Positions 47,664 to 57,740 of a stretch of 64,000 nt of DNA are shown piece after piece. Under the pieces are notes generated by a model that saw nothing but the letters and a program-made list of their open reading frames with translations, ran no database searches and was not told the origin of the DNA. The stretch lies in the NCBI GenBank assembly GCA_003858485.1, contig RQYD01000018.1, positions 1 through 64,000 on the forward strand. Reading direction: 5' to 3'. The DNA is from Clostridiales bacterium COT073_COT-073. Its GTDB lineage: Bacteria > Bacillota > Clostridia > Lachnospirales > Vallitaleaceae. Position numbers and translations under genes: made by a program. Position 1 is the stretch's first letter; each line of letters begins with the position of its first letter.

Positions 47664-49310
47664 ATGCAAATATTATTACAAATATTTACTTTTTTAGGTG
47701 GCTTCGGGATGTTCGTTTATGGCATGAACACTATGGCGGATGGATTACAAAAGGCGGCCGGCTCCAAACTAAAAGAATTACTTAATTTACTGACGAAAAA
47801 TAAATTCCTGGGAGTCATTATTGGTGCGCTTATTACAGCCTTAATTCAAAGCAGTTCTGCTACTACGGTTATGGTAGTTGGCTTTGTAAATGCCGGATTA
47901 ATGAATTTATCGCAGGTAGTTGGTGTGATCATGGGTGCCAATATTGGTACCACTATTACTGCCTGGATTGTTTCCAGTTCAGAATGGTTTGAAGTATTAA
48001 ATCCGGAAAATTTGGCTCCACTGGCGATTGGTTTGGGAGCGATCTTAATTTTCTTTACCAAGTCGGAAAAAAAGAAATTAATTGGTGAAGTAATTGTAGG
48101 CTTTGGCTTGATATTTATTGGCCTGGACTTTATGAAAAATGTTATTACCCCTTATCGGGATTCGGAAATATTTAAAGATGCATTTGTGCTGCTTGGTCGG
48201 AATGCGTTTTTAGGTGTATTGGCCGGTGCTTTAGTAACAGCTGTGGTACAAAGCTCATCAGCCAGTGTTGGTATTTTACAGACTTTGGCAATGTCCGGTT
48301 TGGTACCGATGAATGCAGCAATTTATATTATTTTGGGTCAAAATATCGGTACTACGGTAACTGCTATGCTCTCTTCGGTGGGGGCCAGTAAGAACGGAAA
48401 AAGAGCAGCTATGATCCACTTATTATTTAATGTGGTTGGTAGTGTGATTTTTGTAATTGGTACCATTATCTTTTTTGCGTTTATTCGCCCGGATCTGGGG
48501 AGCGATTTAATTAGTGGTTCGGAAATTTCTTTATTCCATACTTCCTTTAACATTATTAATACCGTTATGCTGTATCCATTTTCCGGTTTATTAGTCAAGG
48601 TGGCTGAAAAATTAATTCCGGGTCAGGAAAAAGAGGAGCTGGAAGTGGCCTTGGTGCATTTGGACGACCGTATCCTGGAAAGCCCAAGTTTTGCTATTCA
48701 ATCAGCAATCAAAGAAATCAGCAATATGGGTGAGTATATTTTGGGCTCTTTGCGTTATGCCACCCAGGCATTGATCGAGAAAAAAGAAGAATATGTAGCT
48801 GAAAACGCCAAGCGCCGTGAAAATACGGATCGGTATTATCAACTGATCACCCAGTTTTTGGTAAAAATTGGCAACTTATCAATTTCGGAACAACAAAAAA
48901 TGGTGGTTAATGATCTTTTTTCAGCAGCCATTGATTTAGAAAGTATTGGTGATCATGCCAATGATATTTCCGATAATGTTGGTGAGGCGGCCAAGATCGA
49001 AGCTAATTTCAGTGAATCGGCAATTGAGGACATTACTATTATGTTTGAAAAAATTGAGGAAATTGTGGAATTGGCCCTAAAGCTCAGAGAAACCAATATT
49101 TACAGTTATATTGCTAAAATCGAAGACTTGGAAGAAGAAATTGATGAGTTGGAGGAGCAGATCCGGGCAGAGCATACGGAGCGTTTGATTTCCGGAGTCT
49201 GTGATATCCGGCTGAGTATCCTGTTTTTGGATACCGTATCTCATTTGGAAAGAATCAGTGATCACGCTCTGAAAATGGCATATTGTGTCAAGGAGGAAAT
49301 TTTGAATTAA
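47664..49310 (+). CDS. Na+/phosphate cotransporter with PhoU-like domain
   Basis: 548 residues. Two repeats of the Na/Pi cotransporter domain in about eight membrane helices, each with a QSSSAT/QSSSAS motif (near 54 and 191), then a cytoplasmic PhoU-like four-helix region (about 340-548; LESIGDHANDISDN). Takes up phosphate with sodium. The PhoU-like tail may sense phosphate state. Start chosen at the ATG giving a full first helix. Confidence 0.9.
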   Translation: MQILLQIFTFLGGFGMFVYGMNTMADGLQKAAGSKLKELLNLLTKNKFLGVIIGALITALIQSSSATTVMVVGFVNAGLMNLSQVVGVIMGANIGTTITAWIVSSSEWFEVLNPENLAPLAIGLGAILIFFTKSEKKKLIGEVIVGFGLIFIGLDFMKNVITPYRDSEIFKDAFVLLGRNAFLGVLAGALVTAVVQSSSASVGILQTLAMSGLVPMNAAIYIILGQNIGTTVTAMLSSVGASKNGKRAAMIHLLFNVVGSVIFVIGTIIFFAFIRPDLGSDLISGSEISLFHTSFNIINTVMLYPFSGLLVKVAEKLIPGQEKEELEVALVHLDDRILESPSFAIQSAIKEISNMGEYILGSLRYATQALIEKKEEYVAENAKRRENTDRYYQLITQFLVKIGNLSISEQQKMVVNDLFSAAIDLESIGDHANDISDNVGEAAKIEANFSESAIEDITIMFEKIEEIVELALKLRETNIYSYIAKIEDLEEEIDELEEQIRAEHTERLISGVCDIRLSILFLDTVSHLERISDHALKMAYCVKEEILN

Positions 49311-49437
49311 AATGACTGGCATCGCAGAAGCGCTCTTGATGTTAGTTATATCAGGAGCTGATGTTCGGTCGGTTTTGATTGATAGCGTACCTAAAAAGTT
49401 TTATCAGCAGGGGGAAAGAATAAACTGAAAACTATTG

Positions 49438-49497
49438 GGTTCTGCAGTGGAATCCAAGTGCTTGCAGAAAATTTGCAAAGCAGATTGCCAGAGAACC
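49438..49497 (+). promoter_or_regulatory. Candidate switching leader upstream of mgtE
   Basis: GGTTCT (49438-49443) can pair with AGAACC (49492-49497), while TTCTGCA (49440-49446) can pair with TGCAGAA (49463-49469). The two pairings share TTCT and exclude each other, as in a leader that switches. It lacks the conserved core of the M-box magnesium riboswitch that I know. Weak, structural evidence only. Confidence 0.25.
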
Positions 49498-49582
49498 GCA
49501 AGTACGACTGACACGAAGTGGCAGGGTCTGATGGTGAAAAACACTCTGACAAATGCTATTTTGATAAAGGTGGGAAATCGCT

Positions 49583-50929
49583 ATGGAAAATTTAAGATTA
49601 GATGATGTGCGGCAGATGATTGAGAAGCATCAAAAAGCGGAATTGCGAAAATTGCTGTTGGAGAGTAATCCGGTTGATGTGGCGGAATTAATGGATGAAC
49701 TGACGGACAAGGATTTACTTTTGGCTTTTCGAATTTTGCCAAAGGACTTGGCAGCTGATGTGTTTTCCAGAGTGGATTCGGATACACAGCAAAAGATTAT
49801 TGAGTCGATCAGTGAAGCGGAGGTCGGACGTATCATAAATGAACTGTTTGTTGATGATGCGGTTGACTTTATTGAAGAAATGCCGGCAGTGGTAGTAAAA
49901 AAGATTTTAAAAAATACTTCACCGGAAATGCGTAAGGAAATTAATTTGCTGCTCAGTTATCCGGATGATTCAGCAGGTACCATTATGACCACCGAATTTG
50001 CTGATTTACAGGTGGGTTTAACTGTTCGTGATGCAATCAAACGCATTCGTAAAATTGGAATCGACAGCGAAACGATCAATGTTTTATATGTCATTGATGA
50101 AAATCGGCATTTGCTGGGAATGTTGGAAATCCGGAAAATTATTTTGGCCTCACCCGAAGATGTTATCGGGGATATTATGGATACCAATGTAATCAGTGTT
50201 CATACATTAAGTGACCAGGAAGAAGTAGCTTCACTTTTTAAAAAATATGATTTGCTGGCCATGCCGGTAGTTGATCGTGAAGATCGGCTGGTGGGAATCG
50301 TGACAGTTGATGATATTTTGGATGTTATTGAAGAAGAGAATGAAGAAGACTTTGCCAAAATGAGTGCCCTGGAGCCGTCTGATGATTTATATCTGGAAAC
50401 CAATGTCTTTGTGCTGGCTAAGCGCCGGATCGTTTGGCTTTTAATCTTAATGGTTTCAGCGACCTTTACCGGGTTGATAATCCGTAAATATGAGGATGTA
50501 CTAAGTTCAATCGTGATTTTAACTGCTTTTATTCCAATGCTGATGGATACCGGTGGCAATGCCGGATCACAATCCTCAACCTTGATTATTCGTGGACTTG
50601 CTTTGGGAGAGCTGGAATTAAAAGATTTTTTGAAAATAATGTATAAGGAGCTTTTGATCAGTTTGATTGTTGGCAGTATTCTGGCATTGATCAATTTTGT
50701 AAGGTTGTATTACATTGAGAAAACACCGCTGAATATTACTTTAACAGTAACGTTAAGCATGATTTTCGTAGTGATGATCGCTAAGGTTTCTGGAGGACTT
50801 TTGCCGGTGATCGCCAAAAAACTGCATCTTGACCCGGCAATCATGGCCGGACCGTTTATTACGACAATTGTCGATACACTGGCTTTGATTGTGTATTTTA
50901 AATTTGCCCAGGTGTTGATTTTAAAATAA
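49583..50929 (+). CDS. mgtE: Magnesium transporter MgtE
   Basis: 448 residues. N-terminal superhelical MgtE-N domain (about 1-130), tandem CBS domains (about 130-255; the second has VTVDDILDVIEEENEEDF) and five C-terminal membrane helices with PMLMDTGGNAGSQSSTLIIRG near 311, the Mg2+ pore signature. CBS domains close the channel when cytosolic Mg2+ is high. Preceded by a 270-base leader. Confidence 0.95.
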   Translation: MENLRLDDVRQMIEKHQKAELRKLLLESNPVDVAELMDELTDKDLLLAFRILPKDLAADVFSRVDSDTQQKIIESISEAEVGRIINELFVDDAVDFIEEMPAVVVKKILKNTSPEMRKEINLLLSYPDDSAGTIMTTEFADLQVGLTVRDAIKRIRKIGIDSETINVLYVIDENRHLLGMLEIRKIILASPEDVIGDIMDTNVISVHTLSDQEEVASLFKKYDLLAMPVVDREDRLVGIVTVDDILDVIEEENEEDFAKMSALEPSDDLYLETNVFVLAKRRIVWLLILMVSATFTGLIIRKYEDVLSSIVILTAFIPMLMDTGGNAGSQSSTLIIRGLALGELELKDFLKIMYKELLISLIVGSILALINFVRLYYIEKTPLNITLTVTLSMIFVVMIAKVSGGLLPVIAKKLHLDPAIMAGPFITTIVDTLALIVYFKFAQVLILK

Positions 50930-51029
50930 AAAGTGGATTTAATAAAAAAGAAAGTCGATTTAAAATAAAAAGTCAATCTAAAAGGTTCTTTGTCAAATGG
51001 TGTTGGTAATGAATAAAATCAAGTTTCAG

Positions 51030-51055
51030 GGTGAGATCGCATATGCTGTCTCACC
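51030..51055 (+). terminator. Terminator-like hairpin after mgtE
   Basis: GGTGAGA (51030-51036) pairs with TCTCACC (51049-51055), 12-base loop, followed by TTTGTTAT. The preceding bases (from about 50984, GGTTCTTTGTCAAATGG) resemble, from memory, an ISL3-type insertion-sequence end; not certain. Confidence 0.6.
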
Positions 51056-51067
51056 TTTGTTATATTA

Positions 51068-51242
51068 ATGGATAAATCTGTTTTTTAGTGATAAAGAACA
51101 AGCTGCATCCCGAAAACCTGATGGCATTCTAACAAAAAAGATAAATGGAAAGAGCTTTGTAACTGCGATATATTTTGACAAAAAGAGTAAGGAAACCTTT
51201 CAAGATAAGCTGTTAAAGGTAATACATTCTAAGGGCAAATAG
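51068..51242 (+). pseudogene. TnpW-like transposon protein remnant
   Basis: From 51093 the frame reads KEQAASRKPDGILTKKINGK, then continues as a small basic protein ending in IHSKGK before TAG 51240. The pattern PDG...KKI...F.V...F...S.ET..DK...LI matches the TnpW proteins of Tn4451-like conjugative/mobilisable elements. The only ATG (51068) is in another frame, so a frameshift has broken it. Marks a decayed mobile element. Confidence 0.55.
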
Positions 51243-51396
51243 TAGCAAGTGAGTAGAAAATCTGGCAGTAGACAAAATGACTAAAAAAGGATAAAATATC
51301 ATTAGTTAGATTTGACTAACTTTTCGCTGTTAGATATCTGGTTAGTGTAATAATTTCTGAAAAAATGAATCTCAACTTGTAGAAAAAATTAGTGGG

Positions 51397-52041
51397 GTGA
51401 TTTTAGTGAAATATAAAGGTATGTATTTTAGTTTAATGAGTTTATTCTTGAAAAGACCATTGGTTAGAAAATTTGGGAAGAATAAGGCTAGAGAAAGCTT
51501 AAAAAAGGCACGTAGTTTATATAAACAAATGATTGAAAAGACCGAAGATATCGGTGCGAACAATCCCATGTCAGGTAATATTTACTTAGGCTATGTATTT
51601 ATGGCTGTATGCAGAGCAGGAAACTTTAATGTAGATGATTTTAAAGAAATAATTGTTGAATTTTTTGGCAATAAATTAATTAACAAAGTTATCAGTAATT
51701 TGGATTTAAACAATCCTAAAGATATGGAAAAACTTACAGTGCAAATGTATAAAATAAAAGAATGGGCAGATAAACATCAGGAATATAAGGATAATACATG
51801 GGATTTTAATTTTGATAAAAATCTTCATAGGGACGGCTTTTATTATCATTTTACAAGATGTCCCATGGAAAAATTTGCCAGAGAAAACGGTTATCTTGAT
51901 TTATTGCCATTGTGCTGTGAGATTGACCATATTGTAATTGAGAAAAAAAAGGCAGTGCTTCATAGAAAACAGACATTAGCATCTGGTGGAGAAATGTGCG
52001 ATTACTGGATTGTTGGAGATAAGACTAAAAGTCCAATGTGA
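51397..52041 (+). CDS. L-2-amino-thiazoline-4-carboxylic acid hydrolase family protein
   Basis: 214 residues, start GTG 51397 or GTG 51406. The C-terminal part carries the family's Cys-rich signature: YHFTRCPMEKFARENGY near 149, LLPLCCEIDH near 170 and ASGGEMCDYWI near 196. Members include the ATC hydrolase that opens thiazoline carboxylate to give cysteine, but most family members are uncharacterised. AT-rich with AGA/ATA codons unlike its neighbours, so likely acquired horizontally. It is followed at once by a remnant of an isoprenylcysteine methyltransferase-like gene. Confidence 0.75.
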   Translation: MILVKYKGMYFSLMSLFLKRPLVRKFGKNKARESLKKARSLYKQMIEKTEDIGANNPMSGNIYLGYVFMAVCRAGNFNVDDFKEIIVEFFGNKLINKVISNLDLNNPKDMEKLTVQMYKIKEWADKHQEYKDNTWDFNFDKNLHRDGFYYHFTRCPMEKFARENGYLDLLPLCCEIDHIVIEKKKAVLHRKQTLASGGEMCDYWIVGDKTKSPM

Positions 52042-52056
52042 AAAATTAACAATACT

Positions 52057-52161
52057 AATGAAAGGCCAGAAGAAAAATGGCTATTAGAAAAATTTGGAGA
52101 TGATTATGCGAAATACTGTAAAAAAGTAAATAGAATCATACCTTGGTTTAGACGGAGATAA
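52057..52161 (+). pseudogene. C-terminal fragment of an isoprenylcysteine methyltransferase-like protein
   Basis: The frame ending at TAA 52159 reads NERPEEKWLLEKFGDDYAKY and then CKKVNRIIPWFRRR. EExxLLxxFGxxYxxYxxxVxRxIPW is the C-terminal signature of ICMT/PEMT-type membrane methyltransferases. The N-terminal 150 or so residues are absent. It lies directly behind the ATC-hydrolase gene, so a neighbour has been lost by deletion. Confidence 0.65.
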
Positions 52162-52359
52162 GATTAAATTTTCAAGGCATAAAGTCAGCAAAAACAGGAA
52201 GACAGAAAAAAGAGAGGCAAATAGAATGATATTGATTTATGGAGTAGATTTGAATTTGGGGCAATTGGTTGGCTAGGACTATTAATTGATAGTTTTTTGT
52301 CAATTAACAGGAAATGAAAATCAAAAAAATAACAAAAAGGAAATTTCACAAAAAAGTAC
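52162..52359 (+). other. AT-rich intergenic stretch before gap
   Basis: No gene recognised; together with 52389-52524 (the gap leader) it separates the decayed patch from the glycolytic cluster. A 61-codon ORF at 52314-52499 spans the gap promoter, has no ribosome binding site and is rejected. Confidence 0.5.
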
Positions 52360-52388
52360 TTGAAATAATGAGAAAACTTGGGTATAAT
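52360..52388 (+). promoter_or_regulatory. Promoter of the gap-pgk-tpiA genes
   Basis: TTGAAA (52360-52365), spacer of exactly 17, TATAAT (52383-52388). Transcription would start near 52395, giving a leader of about 130 bases before gap. Confidence 0.8.
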
Positions 52389-52524
52389 AAATCTAAGGAC
52401 CAAAACGCGGGTAAGCCTGCGTCAAAGTCAGGAGCTGATTTTTCAAGGGGAAAGTACTTCTTAGGAAAGAAAGATATCTTTGGAAAGTTAAAAGTATAAC
52501 AATATACAAATAGGAGGAATAAAA

Positions 52525-53553
52525 ATGGCAGTAAAAGTAGCAATTAATGGTTTTGGCCGGATTGGACGTCTTGCATTTCGTCAAATGTTTCAAGCAGAGG
52601 GATATGAGATTGTGGCAATTAACGATTTGACCGATGCTAAAATGTTGGCACACTTATTAAAATATGATTCTTCTCAAGGCAAATATGCTTTGGCAGATAA
52701 AGTATCTGTTGATGGAGAATTTATAGTAGTAGACGGAGTTAAGATTCCTATTTATGCAAAGGCTAATCCGGCAGAACTTCCTTGGAAAGAATTAGGAGTG
52801 GATGTAGTTTTAGAGTGTACCGGTTTCTTTGCTTCCAAGGCGAAATCCCAAGCTCATATTGATGCAGGCGCAAAGAAAGTTGTTATTTCTGCTCCGGCAG
52901 GTAATGACCTTCCAACCGTTGTTTTCGGTGTAAACGAAAATATTTTAAAGGCAGAAGACACCATCATCTCCGCAGCTTCTTGTACTACAAACTGCTTAGC
53001 TCCGATGGCCAAAGCATTAAATGATTTAGTGCCGATCGAAAAAGGCTTTATGACCACCATTCATGCATATACCGGTGATCAAATGACCTTGGACGGACCG
53101 CACAGAAAAGGCGATTTAAGACGTGCTCGTGCAGCCGCAATCAATATTGTTCCTAACTCTACCGGCGCAGCGAAAGCAATTGGCTTGGTTATTCCTGAAT
53201 TAGATGGAAAATTAGCTGGTGCAGCTCAACGTGTTCCGGTACCGACCGGTTCCAGCACAGAATTGATCTGTGTAGTAAATGGCGAAGTTACCGCTGAGCA
53301 AATCAATGCCGCCATGAAGAAAGCAGCCAGTGCTTCTTATGGTTATAATGAAGATGAGATCGTATCTTCTGATATTATTGGCGATACCCATGGTTCCGTG
53401 TTTGATGCGACCCAAACCCGTGCTACCTCCCTTGGCGGCGGCAAGACTTTAACTCAAACCTTTGCTTGGTATGATAATGAAAATTCTTATACCAGCCAAA
53501 TGGTTCGGACCATCAAATATTTTGCTGATTTAGACAAATCATTGCAAGATTAA
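52525..53553 (+). CDS. gap: Glyceraldehyde-3-phosphate dehydrogenase
   Basis: 342 residues. NAD-binding [15 protein letters not shown] at 7-21 and the active-site [12 protein letters not shown] near 150-161 with the catalytic Cys; NRTxxxN-type end [15 protein letters not shown] near 316. Oxidises glyceraldehyde 3-phosphate in glycolysis. Perfect TAGGAGGAAT ribosome binding site and a consensus promoter, as expected of a very highly expressed gene. Followed by its own terminator, which may lower expression of pgk. Confidence 0.98.
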   Translation: MAVKVAINGFGRIGRLAFRQMFQAEGYEIVAINDLTDAKMLAHLLKYDSSQGKYALADKVSVDGEFIVVDGVKIPIYAKANPAELPWKELGVDVVLECTGFFASKAKSQAHIDAGAKKVVISAPAGNDLPTVVFGVNENILKAEDTIISAASCTTNCLAPMAKALNDLVPIEKGFMTTIHAYTGDQMTLDGPHRKGDLRRARAAAINIVPNSTGAAKAIGLVIPELDGKLAGAAQRVPVPTGSSTELICVVNGEVTAEQINAAMKKAASASYGYNEDEIVSSDIIGDTHGSVFDATQTRATSLGGGKTLTQTFAWYDNENSYTSQMVRTIKYFADLDKSLQD

Positions 53554-53578
53554 GATATTTTGTGTAAATGAATGATCC

Positions 53579-53618
53579 AAAGAGGATCCAATCTGTTTTT
53601 GGATTGGGTCCTTTTTTT
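53579..53618 (+). terminator. Terminator between gap and pgk
   Basis: GGATCCAATC (53584-53593) pairs with GATTGGGTCC (53602-53611, one G-U), then TTTTTTT. Probably leaky, allowing part of the transcripts into pgk. Confidence 0.9.
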
Positions 53619-53644
53619 ACAACAGATTAAGAAAGGAAATTGTT

Positions 53645-54847
53645 ATGCTGAATAAAAAAACAGTTGATGATATTAATGTAAAAGGCAAAAAAGTATTGGT
53701 TCGTTGCGATTTCAATGTGCCGATCATTGATGGTAAAATTACTGATGAAAACCGTTTGACGGCAGCACTCCCAACTTTAAACAAATTGATCAATGATGGT
53801 GGCCGTTTGATTCTTTGCTCACATTTGGGAAAACCGAAGGGTGAGCCGAAGCCTGAACTTTCTTTGGCACCAGTGGCTAAAAGATTAGGAGAATTATTAG
53901 GCAAAGAAGTGGTATTTGCTGCGGATGATGAAGTGGTTGGCGTTAATGCCAAAGCAGCCGTTGAAAAGATGCAGGATGGAGATGTCATCTTATTACAAAA
54001 CACCAGATACCGCAAAGAAGAAACCAAGAATGAAGAAGGCTTTTCCAAAGATTTGGCTTCGTTAGCCGAAGTATTTGTTAATGATGCATTTGGTACCGCT
54101 CACAGAGCACACTGCTCAAATGTTGGTGTAACTAAGTTTCTCAGTCCCAATGTGGTTGGTTACTTAATGGAAAAAGAAATCAACTTTTTAGGCAATGCTG
54201 TTAGTAACCCAAAGAGACCGTTTGTTGCTATTTTAGGTGGTGCTAAGGTTTCGGATAAAATTAATGTAATCAGCAATTTAATTGAAAAAGTAGATACCCT
54301 GGTGATTGGTGGCGGTATGGCCTATACTTTCCTTGGTGCTATGGGGAATAATGTCGGTAAATCTTTGTTTGAGGCTGATAAAGTTGATTTAGCTAAAGAG
54401 ATGTTGAAGAAGGCGGAAGAAAAAGGTGTTAAATTGCTTCTGCCGGTCGATAATGTAGTGGCTCAGGAATTTAAAAATGATACCCCATTTAAAACTGTAG
54501 CCCGTGGCGGCATTGAAGATGATTGGGAAGGCCTTGATATCGGAGCGGAAAGTATTAAAGAATTTTCCAGGGAAATTGAAGCAGCTAAAACCGTTGTTTG
54601 GAATGGACCAATGGGTGTGTTTGAATTTGAAAACTTTGCGAAAGGAACCAAAGCGATCGCTGAAGCTTGTGCTAAAGCAGCTGAGTCCGGTGCAACGGTT
54701 ATTATCGGTGGTGGGGATTCGGCAGCAGCAGTTAATCAATTAGGATTTGGCGATAAAATGACCCATATTTCTACTGGTGGTGGAGCATCCCTTGAGTTCT
54801 TAGAAGGAAAAGAATTACCGGGCGTGTTTGCAGCTGATGACAAATAA
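53645..54847 (+). CDS. pgk: Phosphoglycerate kinase
   Basis: 400 residues. [14 protein letters not shown] near 18-31 (substrate basic patch), [12 protein letters not shown] near 58, [13 protein letters not shown] near 158, [10 protein letters not shown] near 196 and the ATP-binding GGGDSAAAV near 359. Makes ATP from 1,3-bisphosphoglycerate. AAGGAAAT precedes the ATG. Confidence 0.98.
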   Translation: MLNKKTVDDINVKGKKVLVRCDFNVPIIDGKITDENRLTAALPTLNKLINDGGRLILCSHLGKPKGEPKPELSLAPVAKRLGELLGKEVVFAADDEVVGVNAKAAVEKMQDGDVILLQNTRYRKEETKNEEGFSKDLASLAEVFVNDAFGTAHRAHCSNVGVTKFLSPNVVGYLMEKEINFLGNAVSNPKRPFVAILGGAKVSDKINVISNLIEKVDTLVIGGGMAYTFLGAMGNNVGKSLFEADKVDLAKEMLKKAEEKGVKLLLPVDNVVAQEFKNDTPFKTVARGGIEDDWEGLDIGAESIKEFSREIEAAKTVVWNGPMGVFEFENFAKGTKAIAEACAKAAESGATVIIGGGDSAAAVNQLGFGDKMTHISTGGGASLEFLEGKELPGVFAADDK

Positions 54848-54970
54848 AGCGGTAGCCGGTCAGGGGTTTTAAGGAACACCGCCAAGCTGAGTCGATAACA
54901 GCCAATAGAAAGATTGAGATTTTGAGATTGTTTTGACATTTCCATAGAAATAAAATCGAAAGGATTTCAT

Positions 54971-55717
54971 ATGAGAAGAAAAATTATTGCAGGAAACTGG
55001 AAGATGAATAAGACTCCACAAGAAGCAGTTGCTTTAATTAATGAATTAAAGCCTTTGCTTGAAAAGGCCGAGGCTGAAGTAGTATTTTGTCCGCCAATGG
55101 TCAGCTTATCAGCAGCACTTGAGGCTGTGAAAGGAACCAATATTGGGATTGGTGCTCAAAATATGTATTTTGAAGAGTCGGGTGCCTTTACTGGAGAAGT
55201 AGCGCCAAAGATGTTGGTGGAAATGGGCGTAAAATATGTTATTTTAGGACATTCGGAAAGAAGACAATATTTTGCGGAAACCGATGAAAGCGTAAATAAA
55301 AAAGTATTAAAGGCTTTAGAGCATAATTTAGTGCCGATTGTTTGTGTTGGTGAAACTTTAGAGCAAAGAGAGCAGGGGATCACCGAAGATTTGGTCCGTT
55401 TACAAACCAAAATTGCCTTGCAGGGAGTTTGCGAAAAGAGAGTAAAAGAAGTAGTCATTGCCTATGAACCGGTTTGGGCAATCGGAACCGGCCGGACAGC
55501 CAGCAATGAGCAGGCGGAAGAAGTTTGTGCAGCTATTCGTAAGGTCTTAACTGAACTTTATGGTGAAGTGGCTGAAGAAATCCGCATTCAGTATGGCGGC
55601 AGCGTAAAACCGGATAATGCCAGAGAAATTTTTGCCATGCCTAATATTGACGGCGGTTTGGTTGGCGGTGCTTCATTGACCAAAGACTTTGCCGGGATCG
55701 TATTATCAGAAAAATAA
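54971..55717 (+). CDS. tpiA: Triosephosphate isomerase
   Basis: 248 residues. GNWKMNKT at 8-15 (Asn and Lys), catalytic His in [11 protein letters not shown] near 95, catalytic Glu in [17 protein letters not shown] near 162-178, and the phosphate loop [12 protein letters not shown] near 209. Interconverts the triose phosphates. The usual next gene, gpmI, is missing; eno follows 7 kb later. Confidence 0.98.
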   Translation: MRRKIIAGNWKMNKTPQEAVALINELKPLLEKAEAEVVFCPPMVSLSAALEAVKGTNIGIGAQNMYFEESGAFTGEVAPKMLVEMGVKYVILGHSERRQYFAETDESVNKKVLKALEHNLVPIVCVGETLEQREQGITEDLVRLQTKIALQGVCEKRVKEVVIAYEPVWAIGTGRTASNEQAEEVCAAIRKVLTELYGEVAEEIRIQYGGSVKPDNAREIFAMPNIDGGLVGGASLTKDFAGIVLSEK

Positions 55718-55749
55718 AGAAGGATGGACTGGTGACAGTTATCAGAATG

Positions 55750-55788
55750 ATACATGAAAGCGGCCTGATAAGGCTGTTTTTCATGTAT
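55750..55788 (+). terminator. Hairpin after tpiA
   Basis: ATACATGAAA (55750-55759) pairs with TTTCATGTAT (55779-55788), with an inner GCCT/AGGC stem; no T-run follows, so it may be a processing or attenuating stem rather than a full terminator. Confidence 0.5.
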
Positions 55789-55807
55789 TGCGGGCCTTGT
55801 TTTGGGA

Positions 55808-55972
55808 GTGGTATATTATTATACTTATTCGATTTGGCCGGTTTTTTTGATCCGGCTGGGATTGGTGATGATCATCCCAATGCTTTGGGTCTTATTTTTG
55901 ATGTGCAAGCAAAAACAGCAGAAGCAGTCCAAACAGGATCTGCAAACTCCACAGACAATGGCTGATAATTAG
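55808..55972 (+). CDS. Possible small membrane protein
   Basis: 54 residues from GTG 55808 (or TTG 55802): a hydrophobic stretch (VFLIRLGLVMIIPMLWVLFL) followed by a Lys/Gln-rich tail (CKQKQQKQSKQ). A helix-plus-basic-tail pattern like that suggests a real small membrane protein or the end of a broken one. No good Shine-Dalgarno. A longer ORF in another frame (55732-55965) overlaps it and looks less protein-like. Confidence 0.25.
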   Translation: MVYYYTYSIWPVFLIRLGLVMIIPMLWVLFLMCKQKQQKQSKQDLQTPQTMADN

Positions 55973-56339
55973 AAAGGTAAATTCTTAAAGTAAGTTCCAG
56001 ACAGAAAGCTGTGCTAAGTCTGAGAAATGGCAGAAGTAAGTATGATATAATTAGAAAGTGATTAAAAGAATTTATCATGCTTGACAGCTGAATTTATATC
56101 AGCTAAAATAAGTAGTTGTCAGGCGCAGATTTCATTTGAGGAAGGGCTATAGTGCCGGAAATGCCGGTAATTTATCAGGTAAATTGGCCAAAGCGCTGAC
56201 AAGTAAAAACAGCTTACGGATTGACTGGTTCTTCGGAATGGGATCAGAGCTTCTGAAAACAGAGGTAAAGCTGGCTTAGAAACAAATAACAGGAACAGTA
56301 TCGAATACAGGAGAGAGATACGGACAGAAAGAGGAACCA
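55973..56339 (+). other. Non-coding stretch upstream of the MBOAT gene
   Basis: About 365 bases where I see no gene, repeat copy or strong hairpin; it must hold the promoter for the acyltransferase pair. Confidence 0.4.
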
Positions 56340-57725
56340 ATGGTATTTTCAAGTCTTTTTTTTATATTTATGTTTTTGCCAATTTGTCTGATAATATATT
56401 ATCAGATGCCGACTCGTGATGCCAAAAATGTTGTGCTGATCATTGCTTCACTTTGTTTTTATGCTTGGGGAGAGCCGATTTGGATCAGTTTACTGATATT
56501 TAGTGCCACTATTGATTATTTTCACGGATTGATTATTGAGCGCTATCGGGGAAGCTGGCAGGCGAAAGCAGCTGTTGCCAGTTCTTTAATCTTGAATTTG
56601 GGTTTATTGGCAATATTTAAGTATTCAGGTATGATCGTGGGTACGATTTCCGGAATTTTAGGGTTAAATATTGAATATCAGGGCTTTTCTTTGCCAATCG
56701 GTATTTCTTTTTATACTTTCCAAACGATTTCTTATACCATAGATGTTTATCGTGGCGAAACCAGAGCTCAATATTCTTATTTAAAATTTTTGCTGTTCGT
56801 GTCTTTGTTTCATCAATTGGTGGCCGGACCGATTGTCCGCTATGTGGATATTGCCAATGAAGTGGAAAATCGGGTCTTTCGTTTGGAAGACTTTAGTTAT
56901 GGTGTCAACCGCTTTATTTTAGGTTTAGCCAAAAAAGTATTGATTGCCAATACAGCTGGCTCTTTGGCCAGTGGTATTTTGGTGGTAGGAGCGCAAAATG
57001 CGTCTGTTCTTGGGTCCTGGTTTGGAATGCTGCTGTTTGCTTTTCAAATTTACTTTGACTTTTCCGGTTATTCGGATATGGCGATTGGCATGGGAAAAAT
57101 GTTTGGCTTTACCTATAAAGAAAACTTTAACTATCCCTATATTGCTACTTCAGCTACTGAATTTTGGCGACGTTGGCATATTTCTTTGGGGTCCTTTTTC
57201 CGGGATTATCTTTATATCCCGCTAGGTGGCAATCGCAGCAATCCTTATCGAAACCTCTTTATTGTATGGTTTTTAACCGGATTATGGCATGGCGCTTCCT
57301 GGAATTTTGTGGTTTGGGGCCTGTATTATGGTGTGTTTATTGGGATTGAAAAATGGATACACAGCAAAACCCGGATGGAAATGCCGCGGATTTTTGGTCA
57401 TATTTATTGTATTTTTATTACCCTGGTGGGTTGGGTGTTCTTTTATTTTGAATCATTAACTGATGGAATTGGTTTTTTAAAGCAAATGTTTGGTTTAGCC
57501 GGACTGCCTTTGCAAAATTTGCAGTTTGAAATCGTTTGGAATAATAATTTGTATTTTACGATTTTAGGACTGATTGCCTGTACTCCGCTGCTTGGCTATA
57601 TCTGGAAAAAATTACGACTGGAGGAGGGACCGCTTCTTCTGGTGACAAATGGTGTGTTATTTTTTGCATCTATCACCATGTTAGTGGGTCAGACCTATAA
57701 TCCGTTTTTATATTTTAGATTCTAG
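56340..57725 (+). CDS. MBOAT-family O-acyltransferase (AlgI-like)
   Basis: 461 residues with about eleven membrane helices, beginning MVFSSLFFIFMFLPI. MBOAT hallmarks: FPxGx-like SFYTFQTISYTIDVYRGE near 122, FWRRWHISLGSFFRDYLYIPLGG near 275 (split as two motifs) and the catalytic His region TGLWHGASWNFVVWG near 318. Transfers acetyl or other acyl groups across the membrane to an extracellular polysaccharide. The partner DHHW protein is encoded next but MITE copy E separates them. Confidence 0.93.
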   Translation: MVFSSLFFIFMFLPICLIIYYQMPTRDAKNVVLIIASLCFYAWGEPIWISLLIFSATIDYFHGLIIERYRGSWQAKAAVASSLILNLGLLAIFKYSGMIVGTISGILGLNIEYQGFSLPIGISFYTFQTISYTIDVYRGETRAQYSYLKFLLFVSLFHQLVAGPIVRYVDIANEVENRVFRLEDFSYGVNRFILGLAKKVLIANTAGSLASGILVVGAQNASVLGSWFGMLLFAFQIYFDFSGYSDMAIGMGKMFGFTYKENFNYPYIATSATEFWRRWHISLGSFFRDYLYIPLGGNRSNPYRNLFIVWFLTGLWHGASWNFVVWGLYYGVFIGIEKWIHSKTRMEMPRIFGHIYCIFITLVGWVFFYFESLTDGIGFLKQMFGLAGLPLQNLQFEIVWNNNLYFTILGLIACTPLLGYIWKKLRLEEGPLLLVTNGVLFFASITMLVGQTYNPFLYFRF

Positions 57726-57740
57726 TGATTGTTTTTTTAG

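Noticed and set aside
49311-49582. M-box magnesium riboswitch upstream of mgtE
   Set aside because: I could not find the conserved M-box core motifs; only generic alternative stems were seen.
52314-52499. 61-codon basic ORF before gap
   Set aside because: It spans the promoter of gap, has no Shine-Dalgarno and looks like chance in AT-rich DNA.
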